From Candidatus Njordarchaeota archaeon (GTDB taxonomy: Archaea > Asgardarchaeota > Njordarchaeia > Njordarchaeales > Njordarchaeaceae), in the NCBI GenBank assembly GCA_029856615.1, contig JAHKLF010000106.1:1-5690 (forward strand): a stretch of 5,690 bases of DNA. The letters run 5' to 3'. The notes beneath the pieces were generated by a model, which was given only the letters and a program-made list of their open reading frames with translations, made no database searches and was not told where the DNA came from. Shown one piece after another: positions 1 to 5,221 of the stretch. Within the stretch, counting starts at the first letter, position 1; every line of letters starts with the position of its first letter. The translations under genes were made by a program, and so were the position numbers.

Positions 1-104
1 CCTTTAGGACCTCTTCTAGGCGGTTCTTTGAGTCTATTTTCTTTGGCCAATTTAAAAACGGCAATCGTAATCGTTATAATGTCTATATGCCATATTTGTG
101 TCAT
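1..104 (-). CDS. Partial ORF, transposase-like N-terminus (runs off the left edge)
   Basis: Reading leftwards from ATG at 104-102, the frame stays open for 34 codons to the window edge; the nearest upstream in-frame stop lies inside the hairpin at 104-172, with no other ATG, GTG or TTG between. The peptide begins MTQIWHIDII and ends in a basic stretch, KLAKENRLKEPPRRGPK. A short hydrophobic N-terminus followed by a PRRGPK- or PRRGRPPK-like basic stretch is common at the start of IS4/IS5-type DDE transposases of archaea, which is the only reason for the call. No catalytic residue lies in the window. There is no Shine-Dalgarno sequence: the bases before the ATG are the 3' arm of a 12-bp inverted repeat, and the A of the ATG is the last base of that arm. 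It could instead be an unrelated small gene or chance. Low to moderate confidence. Confidence 0.35.
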   Translation of the reverse strand, partial: MTQIWHIDIITITIAVFKLAKENRLKEPPRRGPK

Positions 105-172
105 GGGGGAGGCCTCTCTTTTGGGTTGTCTCGTATTACATGGGCGTTATTGCCCATAAAAGGCCTCCCCCA
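104..172. repeat. GC-rich 69-bp element with perfect 12-bp inverted arms
   Basis: TGGGGGAGGCCT (104-115) is the exact reverse complement of AGGCCTCCCCCA (161-172). A second inverted repeat lies inside: ATGGGC (140-145) and GCCCAT (152-157) around a 6-base loop. An alternative fold pairs TTTTGGGT (119-126) with the GCCC and AAA bases at 152-160, extending the outer stem past a CTC bulge. The arms stand out strongly against the AT-rich surroundings. The fold is seen directly; its role is unknown. Options are a subterminal end of an insertion sequence whose transposase-like frame starts at its left edge, a small MITE-like element (no target duplication is visible), a structured RNA (stable RNAs in AT-rich hyperthermophiles are GC-rich), or a leader hairpin hiding the start codon at 104. 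Confidence 0.6.
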
Positions 173-216
173 CCATTACCGACGCTAGAGACGGTTAGTA
201 TAAGGCATTTAAGGCA

Positions 217-234
217 GAAGAAATATGAAATAAA
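217..234 (-). terminator. Candidate T-rich terminator of the glycosyltransferase gene
   Basis: Seven bases after the TAA stop of the glycosyltransferase the minus strand reads TTTATTTCATATTTCTTC, a pyrimidine-rich tract of the kind that terminates archaeal RNA polymerase without a hairpin. There is no run of five or more T, so efficiency is uncertain. Confidence 0.3.
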
Positions 235-240
235 GCCTCA

Positions 241-1515
241 TTATCTTATTGTCTTATACCATTTCCGTGATCTAGTGATGATAGCTATCAAAGCTATAAA
301 GCTTAATAATAAGAGATATATGGGCATCGCCATTAAATATGGTAGTATCTCTCGCATTCTTCTCCCTATCGTAGTAACCGACGCTCCTATGAAAGTAATC
401 AATAACACTAATGCATATGAAAATATCGCAGAGAACTCTATTATCTGAGGAAATAGTTTTATAAAAATCCCATTTAACGCGCTTATCACGGTTTCTCCTA
501 ACAGTGTGTTGATTATGCTATTAATCGACAGAAAAACCAAGCTAATCATTAATAAAGCCAAGATCATCGGCATTATGAAAATATATGCAAGCGCTATTTT
601 CTTTTTCCTAGCAATATCCAATTTTACTAATTCCTTAAACACATGTAAGTACCCTTTAAACCACCTTATCCTCTGATACATCCAGCTTTTCCATGTTTGA
701 GGAGCTTTCTCAATTATATGAGAATCAATAAAACCTATTCTGTAATTCTTTGATGCGAGGATTACTGTGAGCATAGCATCTTCTGCAAGGGAGTCTGGAA
801 ATCCTCCTATATCCCATAGTACGTCCTTTCTTATAAATAATCCCTCACCAGAAAGAGGAGCTATTTTAATCATGTTATATATTGATGGTATCATCGATTC
901 AAACCAAACTAGCGTTTCAGCGAGGAAAAATCTACCTAGAATAGAGTCTCTATACCTATAAACACGCGTCCCGACAGCATGATATCCTTGATTTATTAAG
1001 GATATCGCTTTAAGAAATTGCATTGATTCAAATGTATCATCAGCATCATAAACACAAATCACTCGTCCCTTAACATATCTCAGTGCAGCATTAAGTGCCT
1101 GAGCTTTATTTTTTGATCCATTCGTCTTTACGACTTTGGTTTTAATTCCATTAGACTCCAACCATCTAGCTACTTTCGTAGCATTTTTAAAAGTCATCTC
1201 ATCGTTCGGCTCGGTAATAAGAATAACCTCAATTAATCGTTTCGGATATTCCTGTTGTAATATACTAACCGCGGTATTCATTATTGCATCAAATTTTTCC
1301 TTATAAAGAGGAATTAAAACAGATATCGTATCCTTAAGAGTAATTATCCCAAAAGGACTGGCGTAAACCCTTCGTTTTAATGATAATATGAGGGACACTA
1401 GATAAAGAATAAGATTGAATGTCAAGAAAAAGAGGGCTATAAGGAGAGTAAACGTAGCCAATGTGGAAATAATTGATTTCCACAACGTATACAATTCGGT
1501 TACCATTGTGTTCAC
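241..1515 (-). CDS. Membrane-anchored family 2 glycosyltransferase (processive synthase type)
   Basis: The product (424 aa from the GTG at 1515, or 421 aa from the ATG at 1506) is a GT-A fold glycosyltransferase that transfers sugar from a nucleotide donor at the cytoplasmic membrane face. One transmembrane segment lies at about 13-45. The catalytic domain spans about 62-290: VLIPLYKE at 66-73, KNKAQALNAA at 135-144, the metal-binding DxD (D157, D159), the acid/base ED pair (E245-D246, in GFPDSLAED) and Q-x-x-R-W (QRIRW, 281-285). The last motif is a hallmark of cellulose-, hyaluronan- and chitin-synthase-like processive enzymes. Three or four C-terminal membrane segments follow (about 306-332, 361-383, 390-414), a topology able to couple synthesis to export. 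Substrate and product cannot be read from the sequence. The start is uncertain: a weak AGTGA precedes the ATG by five bases, and nothing convincing precedes the GTG. It lies 180 bp after the DUF2079 gene with its own TATA box; a shared role in surface glycan assembly is inferred. Confidence 0.93.
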   Translation of the reverse strand: MNTMVTELYTLWKSIISTLATFTLLIALFFLTFNLILYLVSLILSLKRRVYASPFGIITLKDTISVLIPLYKEKFDAIMNTAVSILQQEYPKRLIEVILITEPNDEMTFKNATKVARWLESNGIKTKVVKTNGSKNKAQALNAALRYVKGRVICVYDADDTFESMQFLKAISLINQGYHAVGTRVYRYRDSILGRFFLAETLVWFESMIPSIYNMIKIAPLSGEGLFIRKDVLWDIGGFPDSLAEDAMLTVILASKNYRIGFIDSHIIEKAPQTWKSWMYQRIRWFKGYLHVFKELVKLDIARKKKIALAYIFIMPMILALLMISLVFLSINSIINTLLGETVISALNGIFIKLFPQIIEFSAIFSYALVLLITFIGASVTTIGRRMREILPYLMAMPIYLLLLSFIALIAIITRSRKWYKTIR

Positions 1516-1600
1516 TGTGCTTAATGATACTAGTACCGCTGAGTCTGGACCTAAATGAAAAATATCATGAATTGATTCTTTACAATATTAACTTAATATA

Positions 1601-1622
1601 GTGTAAAACTTCGTTATATATT
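1601..1622 (-). promoter_or_regulatory. Core promoter of the glycosyltransferase gene
   Basis: On the minus strand AATATATAAC (about 1613-1622) is a good archaeal TATA box preceded by an AT-rich BRE-like stretch. Transcription is expected to start near 1592, giving a leader of about 75-85 bases. The box begins a 17-base segment, ATATAACGAAGTTTTAC, that recurs with one mismatch at 5580-5596 on the plus strand. A second, weaker AT-rich box lies near 1592-1598. Confidence 0.5.
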
Positions 1623-1695
1623 ATGAAATTTTTAAAATTATCTAGGAGAAATATTAATAAATTCAATAATTTCTGCTACACTTTTTCAGATGTCC

Positions 1696-3729
1696 TTACG
1701 GATAAATGCTCAGCTGCTCTAGACTAATAAAATCTAAGTAAATAGTGGCATTACTAAGTAGGGAGATCCCCTTAAATTCAAAAACATCAGGTCTGATAAC
1801 TTTGAAGAAAAACGTTACATTCACCCAATCTCTATTCATTACATCTGCAAAATAAATAAATCCAATACTAATTGTTTTTCTTTCGTCATATCCGTAAATC
1901 TTTATCTTTAAGACAGGGCGCGTTAGGTCTATTTTATCAGACAATGCTATTTTGATTCTCACCGTTAAAAGATAATCTCCCGGAGGAAGTCCTATATATG
2001 GCCCATACCATAGAAGGGAACCTTTAGGTTTATTCTGAAAAACTAAAACCCTACTAGATATAGCGCCTTCTACCCTCTTTACGCTCGTTGAATAATACTT
2101 AAGCCGTCTATAATCAAAGATTTCATGAATTGGAATAAACAGTACAGGATCACTTTGATAACCCTTTTTGAGCAGAATAATACCATCCGCTGCTGCATAT
2201 ACTCGATAATTGCCCGATGTTATAAGTGCATAGAAGATATCATCATAAGTGAAATTATTATTAGGTATAACCATGTAAAATTCCGGATGCTGGACATCCC
2301 CGATCGCATAATCAACAAAATCTGTCATATTAGGCGGAATCCACACGTATGCATTTATTCTATGAGCGACATGTGGAAAGATATTATTCTGCGCTAATAC
2401 AGAAGCATTCGGAGGAATATACGATAGGATCCTATGAAGATAAGCTGTATGTTCATTAGGTATTGGAAGCGGATCCGCATAAGCTGATCCAACAAATATG
2501 TTAACTGCAAGAGGCCTCAAAGTTAATCCCAATATAATCGTTATTATGGATAAGGAGCCAGCTATCGTAGCTATCCTCCGTCTATTTAACCCCTTATAAA
2601 CCCTCAATAAGCGTTTGATAAAATGTATTCTCGACCCTAACACGCGCTCTAAGAAGTTGAAAATGCGATCCGACAAAAGATTGTTAAACCCCCTCAAACC
2701 AGCGTAGAAAATGAAAGGTGTATAAATAGCTCCATATTGCCAACCTAATTGATAATACGGGCCATATCTTGAGAGAAATGCAACTAAAATCCATGGTAAT
2801 CCCGGAATAAGTGAAAGTGGATCAAAAATTGGTGCAAAGAGAAGAGGTAGAAGAAGCATAATTAACCAGAGTAATTTTGCAGTAAAATCATAAGACAACG
2901 CCCTCATCACCTTATAAGGATTAAAAATCCCAATCAAAATCTCGTGAATATTCGTCCCTAGATCCGGCCAGTTAAGAGTTTTCGAGAAAGGCCTAGTCCC
3001 AAACTTCTCAATGATCGCTATACACACTTGAAAATATACTACAGCCATAATAATCATAATGTTACATAGAATAAAATGCCTCAAGAAAACCCTATCATCA
3101 AATTCTCTCCTCAATATCTTCTTATAATACTTAATATACGAGGCATAAAAAGCCGTAGAAATTACGAATATTACCGATGCAAAATCCAATATCATCAGCG
3201 CAAAGAAAAGCATAAGGTAGAAACGCGTGAACTCCTCTTTCTCTAAGTAATAGAAGGCATAAAAGAACACTATTGGAAAGAAGGCTTCCAAATGAAAATC
3301 AAAAAGATTTGCAGCCAGAATAGGAGGATAAACAAAATATATCGCCGAAAAAGCTAAGGCTAAATTATCCTCACCCAAAACACGCTTAGCAAGCTTATAT
3401 AATGGAACAGCAGCAAACCCAAGCAAAAATGACTGAAGAATTAATAACGTATAAGCATGTGGGAATATCCAATACAATCCCAGAAGAAGAAACATCACGG
3501 GGGAAAAATGCACACCAAAAAAACTTCCACTTGTAGATATACCTATATCAGGAGTCTCATAGAAAAATTTCCCTTCAAACAAAGTAGTCCATAACGCCTG
3601 CATAAAAATACCGAGATCATACGCCCTAGTCATAAACATCTCATGACGCAAACACGTGAAGAGAGAAAGCGCTATAGAATAAATCAAAGCAAGCTTTGTT
3701 ATCGTCCGCAGACCATCCCTAGTACCCAT
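1696..3729 (-). CDS. DUF2079 family multi-pass membrane protein with extracytoplasmic C-terminal domain
   Basis: This 677-residue protein matches the DUF2079 family of polytopic proteins, related in look to GT-C lipid-linked-sugar transferases; no biochemical function is established as far as I know. The N-terminal signature is complete: RAYDLGIFMQALW (35-47, acidic D38), FGVHFSPV (71-78, H74), FDFHLEAFFP (143-152) and LD at 181-182. GT-C enzymes carry catalytic acids in such early loops, so D38 and D144/E148 are candidates (inference). About ten membrane helices end near 404. Residues 420-560 resemble the family's soluble domain (SYIPPNASVLAQNN at 436-449). Residues 575-677 are strand-rich (GPYIGLPPGDYLLTVRIKI) and look like a beta-sandwich, possibly carbohydrate-binding. 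All five N-x-S/T sequons (N441, N467, N492, N637, N660) fall in this tail. The ATG at 3729 is preceded by AGGGA six bases upstream. It probably acts with the downstream glycosyltransferase. Confidence 0.92.
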   Translation of the reverse strand: MGTRDGLRTITKLALIYSIALSLFTCLRHEMFMTRAYDLGIFMQALWTTLFEGKFFYETPDIGISTSGSFFGVHFSPVMFLLLGLYWIFPHAYTLLILQSFLLGFAAVPLYKLAKRVLGEDNLALAFSAIYFVYPPILAANLFDFHLEAFFPIVFFYAFYYLEKEEFTRFYLMLFFALMILDFASVIFVISTAFYASYIKYYKKILRREFDDRVFLRHFILCNIMIIMAVVYFQVCIAIIEKFGTRPFSKTLNWPDLGTNIHEILIGIFNPYKVMRALSYDFTAKLLWLIMLLLPLLFAPIFDPLSLIPGLPWILVAFLSRYGPYYQLGWQYGAIYTPFIFYAGLRGFNNLLSDRIFNFLERVLGSRIHFIKRLLRVYKGLNRRRIATIAGSLSIITIILGLTLRPLAVNIFVGSAYADPLPIPNEHTAYLHRILSYIPPNASVLAQNNIFPHVAHRINAYVWIPPNMTDFVDYAIGDVQHPEFYMVIPNNNFTYDDIFYALITSGNYRVYAAADGIILLKKGYQSDPVLFIPIHEIFDYRRLKYYSTSVKRVEGAISSRVLVFQNKPKGSLLWYGPYIGLPPGDYLLTVRIKIALSDKIDLTRPVLKIKIYGYDERKTISIGFIYFADVMNRDWVNVTFFFKVIRPDVFEFKGISLLSNATIYLDFISLEQLSIYP

Positions 3730-3741
3730 GACACGTCCCTA

Positions 3742-3764
3742 TGTGATTATTACTCATAATCACA
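3742..3764. promoter_or_regulatory. Perfect 23-bp palindrome in the DUF2079 leader (candidate operator)
   Basis: TGTGATTAT (3742-3750) and ATAATCACA (3756-3764) are exact reverse complements around a 5-bp spacer. The element ends 12 bases before the ATG of the DUF2079 gene, just upstream of its AGGGA ribosome binding site, and about 30 bases downstream of the predicted TATA box. It would therefore be transcribed. It suits a dimeric DNA-binding protein blocking elongation or initiation, for which the adjacent Lrp-type regulator is the natural candidate. It could also act as a leader hairpin in RNA. An 11-bp exact match to one arm plus flank recurs at 5571-5581. Confidence 0.5.
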
Positions 3765-3792
3765 ACCAAAGAATATTCCACCATTTTAACCT

Positions 3793-3806
3793 GAATAAAT
3801 AATCTT
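3793..3806 (-). promoter_or_regulatory. Candidate TATA box of the DUF2079 gene
   Basis: The minus strand reads AAAGATTATTTATTC, a purine-rich BRE-like stretch followed by the AT-rich box TTATTTAT. It lies directly after the stop codon of the Lrp-type gene. A start near 3772 would give a leader of about 43 bases that contains the 23-bp palindrome. The box is not an ideal TATA, so read-through from the Lrp-type gene 79 bp upstream is also possible. Confidence 0.4.
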
Positions 3807-3808
3807 TT

Positions 3809-4255
3809 TCAACCTATTGGAAGCTCCCTCTCATCCTTAATTATATTTAGTATAATCTTTGTATGCGTCCTCTCCACGTACTCCATCCTCTGAAGCATTT
3901 TCACAAACGCATCCAATTCCCTCCGAGTCTTGAAAACAGCCAAAACAGCAACATCAAAATCCCCCGTAATATCATAGACCGCCAAAACATTAGGATGCCT
4001 AGCAATCTCCCTCTCAACCTCAAATAACTTACCCTTAGACACCCTAACATCAATAATAACCGGCAAAGAATAACCCAATTTCTCATAGTCAATCTCAACA
4101 GTATACTTTTTAATAATACCAGACTCCTCAAGCCTCCTAACACGCGAAACAACAGTTGAAACAGCCAATCCAGTCCTCTTAGCAATCTGCCTAAAAGACA
4201 ACCTCGAATCCTCTAATAACACCTTGAGTATCCTAATATCCTTCTCATCAATCAA
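3809..4255 (-). CDS. Lrp/AsnC family transcriptional regulator
   Basis: A 148-residue protein of the usual length for this family. The N-terminal winged helix-turn-helix covers about residues 4-50 (DIRILKVLLEDSRLSFRQIA, then the recognition helix near 31-43, then RRLEESGIIKKYT). The C-terminal RAM/Lrp ligand-binding domain covers about 63-142, with the alternating strands IIDVRV, VLAVYDITGDFDVAVLAV (TGDFD at 97-101) and TKIILNIIKD. Members bind DNA as dimers to octamers and respond to amino acids or other small ligands; the ligand and targets here are unknown. The start is TTG at 4255: GAGGGG lies seven bases upstream, an in-frame TAG lies just before it, and starting later would cut the first helix. 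A 15-bp inverted repeat overlaps its TATA box, suggesting autoregulation. It is co-oriented with, and 79 bp upstream of, the DUF2079 gene, so control of the glycan genes is plausible but unproven. Confidence 0.94.
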   Translation of the reverse strand: MIDEKDIRILKVLLEDSRLSFRQIAKRTGLAVSTVVSRVRRLEESGIIKKYTVEIDYEKLGYSLPVIIDVRVSKGKLFEVEREIARHPNVLAVYDITGDFDVAVLAVFKTRRELDAFVKMLQRMEYVERTHTKIILNIIKDERELPIG

Positions 4256-4262
4256 TACAACG

Positions 4263-4268
4263 CCCCTC
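4263..4268 (-). promoter_or_regulatory. Ribosome binding site fixing the TTG start of the Lrp-type gene
   Basis: The minus strand reads AGAGGGGCG before TTGTATTG. GAGGGG pairs with the CCUC core of archaeal 16S rRNA and ends seven bases before the TTG at 4255-4253. No ATG or GTG is available in frame nearby, and an in-frame stop (TAG) lies four codons upstream of the TTG. Confidence 0.6.
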
Positions 4269-4292
4269 TAAAAACATTAACCATTTCACCTA

Positions 4293-4310
4293 GAAATGTT
4301 ATATTTCAAA
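4293..4310 (-). promoter_or_regulatory. TATA box with overlapping 15-bp inverted repeat, Lrp-type gene promoter
   Basis: The minus strand carries TTTGAAATATAAC, a TATA box with a purine-rich BRE-like flank, centred near 4302. This predicts a start near 4276 and a leader of about 20 bases that includes the ribosome binding site. GAAAT (4293-4297) and ATTTC (4303-4307) form a perfect inverted repeat around a 5-bp spacer covering the TATA box. Archaeal Lrp proteins commonly bind such roughly 15-bp palindromes and repress their own genes, so this is a likely autoregulatory operator. Confidence 0.5.
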
Positions 4311-4380
4311 CACCATACTTAAACATCAGGATACAAAAGCAAAACACAAATAGCAAGAAAAATGCAGTAAATAGCGTAAG

Positions 4381-4390
4381 AGAAAGAAAG
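4381..4390 (-). terminator. Candidate pyrimidine-rich terminator after the tRNA
   Basis: Immediately after the encoded CCA the minus strand reads CTTTCTTTCT, and a TTTTT run follows about 30 bases further on (4358-4362). Oligo-T tracts directly after tRNA genes are the usual archaeal termination signal; which of the two is used is unclear. Confidence 0.35.
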
Positions 4391-4468
4391 TGGTGGGCCC
4401 GGGCGGATTTGAACCGCCGACCACCCGGTTATGAGCCGGGCGCTCTACCCTGGCTGAGCTACGGGCCC
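4391..4468 (-). tRNA. tRNA with CAU anticodon, probably tRNA-Ile2, possibly elongator Met
   Basis: A 78-nt tRNA with complete cloverleaf and CCA encoded (4393-4391). Acceptor GGGCCCG pairs with CGGGCCC, D stem GCTC with GAGC, anticodon stem CCCGG with CCGGG around CTCATAA, and T stem GGCGG with CCGCC around TTCAAAT. The variable loop is TGGTC and the discriminator is A. The anticodon CAT occupies 4433-4431. There is no intron. It is not the initiator, which in archaea has A1-U72 and three G-C pairs (GGG/CCC) at the base of the anticodon stem. The GGGCCCG acceptor and CCCGGCT.ATAACCGGG arm match what is typical of archaeal tRNA-Ile(GAU) apart from one anticodon base. That favours tRNA-Ile2, whose C34 would be converted to agmatidine by TiaS so that it reads AUA, a codon used heavily here. 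Elongator tRNA-Met cannot be excluded. The near all-GC stems in AT-rich DNA point to a hyperthermophile. Confidence 0.97.
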
Positions 4469-4500
4469 AATCATCCTATTCCTATTTTCTATACCCCCGA

Positions 4501-4518
4501 TTTAATTATAAATTTTTT
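4501..4518 (-). promoter_or_regulatory. TATA box and BRE-like flank of the tRNA gene
   Basis: The minus strand reads AAAAAATTTATAATTAAA, an A-rich BRE-like stretch followed by TTTATAATTA centred near 4507. The box centre is about 39 bases upstream of the mature tRNA 5' end, leaving a leader of roughly 12-15 bases for RNase P, as usual for archaeal tRNA genes. Confidence 0.55.
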
Positions 4519-4701
4519 CTCATCACCGAGCGCATCCTAGAAATTATAGGCCATTAATATAGTAGCCCAAGAGCTTGTTAAGCTAGTTAATGATCATTTA
4601 GGCAACCACGTAACCCCATATAATCATTACAATTAACCACTAAACAAGATCAAAATAACACTTACTCTTGCTTCCCGCTTCATAATATATCTTTTATCTC
4701 A

Positions 4702-4944
4702 TTAAAGCTCATAATCGTGAACCCCCGACGAAACCTTTCGAAAAATCGCAAATTCAATCGGCAGTTTCCCTATAAGTTCTGACATTTTCTTCTTTTCTTC
4801 AGTAACATAAGTATCAGCATTTATGAACGCTGATGCAGAAATAGAATACCCGATGTAATCCTTATGAAAACGATACAATTCGGTCGCAATAAGATCCACG
4901 TCATACTCATAAAAAGGTACTATTGTAAAAACCTTCTTATGCAA
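4702..4944 (-). pseudogene. C-terminal half of a PIN-domain protein (probable VapC-type toxin relic)
   Basis: The 80 codons from the TTG at 4944 encode what looks like the second half of a PIN ribonuclease domain. A strand (KVFTIVPF, 4-11) and a helix (15-27) lead into the typical stretch HKDYIGYSISASAF (27-40, acidic D29), then INADTYVTEEKK (41-52), where D44 and T48-E49-E50 fit the family's 'A..ad..vT.D' pattern. PIN proteins such as VapC toxins are usually about 120-150 residues and place the first catalytic Asp at the N-terminus; that half is absent. The frame stays open and protein-like upstream (SFRIFFEGLL before the TTG) back to a TGA at 5010-5008 without a usable ATG or GTG. The TTG itself has no ribosome binding site, although a near-perfect one sits about 42 bases upstream. 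This pattern suggests loss of the 5' half of the gene. A real short PIN-like protein is the alternative. Confidence 0.55.
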
Positions 4945-4982
4945 TAGAAAAAGTAGTCCTTCAAAAAAGATTCTAAAAGATT

Positions 4983-4992
4983 CACCCCTCCT
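4983..4992 (-). promoter_or_regulatory. Strong but orphaned Shine-Dalgarno sequence before the PIN fragment
   Basis: The minus strand reads AAAGGAGGGGTGAA, close to the ideal archaeal GGAGGTGA. Upstream, GATTTTTAAATTG (about 5011-5023) could be its TATA box. No suitable start follows at 5-10 bases: a GTG at 4985 is only one base from GGAGG and gives just 21 codons in another frame. The expression signals of the PIN gene appear to survive while its start is gone. Confidence 0.4.
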
Positions 4993-5026
4993 TTGCCAAT
5001 TACAATATCACAATTTAAAAATCTTA

Positions 5027-5221
5027 ATGAAAATTCGAAAAGCTAATTAAGGTAGGTAAGAAGAAAGAAATTGCGAACAAACCAAAAGGGACAGGGTCTT
5101 GATTAGGAGACGACCAAGTGGGATTATCAAGAAAATTCCGTCTTTAGAGGAATTATTAAGTAGACCTCCAAAAGTCGTTCTAACATTAGAAGAGCTAAAG
5201 AAACTACGAAGAAAAAAATAG
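5027..5221 (+). pseudogene. Broken small gene with antitoxin-like C-terminal tail
   Basis: From the ATG at 5027, 64 codons in one frame reach the TAG at 5219-5221, interrupted by TAA at 5048 and TAA at 5057. After the second stop the frame is open for 53 codons and its end is strongly protein-like: RRRPSGIIKKIPSLEELLSR, then PPKVVLTLEELKKLRRKK, with two amphipathic helix starts (SLEELL, TLEELKKL). The size and the basic, helix-rich tail resemble small archaeal antitoxins that accompany PIN toxins, but I cannot name a family. A 40-codon version from the TTG at 5099 is possible; GGG eight bases upstream is only a weak ribosome binding site. It lies head-to-head with the PIN relic at 4702-4944, an unusual order for a VapBC pair, so rearrangement or two unrelated relics must be considered. 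Confidence 0.35.

Noticed and set aside
98..448. Plus-strand frame of 116 codons over the left hairpin and glycosyltransferase end
   Set aside because: It overlaps the conserved C-terminal membrane segments of the glycosyltransferase in antisense, has a translated inverted repeat at its start, and shows no recognisable domain.
767..961. Plus-strand frame inside the glycosyltransferase gene
   Set aside because: Antisense to the catalytic ED-motif region of a well-supported gene, with no promoter or domain.
1646..1675. AGAAAT / ATTTCT inverted arms upstream of the glycosyltransferase as a second Lrp site
   Set aside because: The arms are six bases with an 18-bp gap and do not share the 5-bp spacing seen at the regulator's own promoter.
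2125..2397. Plus-strand frame inside the DUF2079 gene
   Set aside because: Antisense to the soluble domain of a well-supported gene; composition rich in Ile and Cys without domain character.
3901..4185. Minus-strand frame overlapping the Lrp-type gene in another phase
   Set aside because: Leu/Arg-rich shift product of the regulator gene; the regulator frame has clear HTH and RAM domains.
4550..4633. Plus-strand open stretch encoding a helical peptide (VAQELVKLVNDHLG)
   Set aside because: It looks protein-like but has no usable start codon and only about 27 codons between stops; it may be another relic, yet this cannot be supported.
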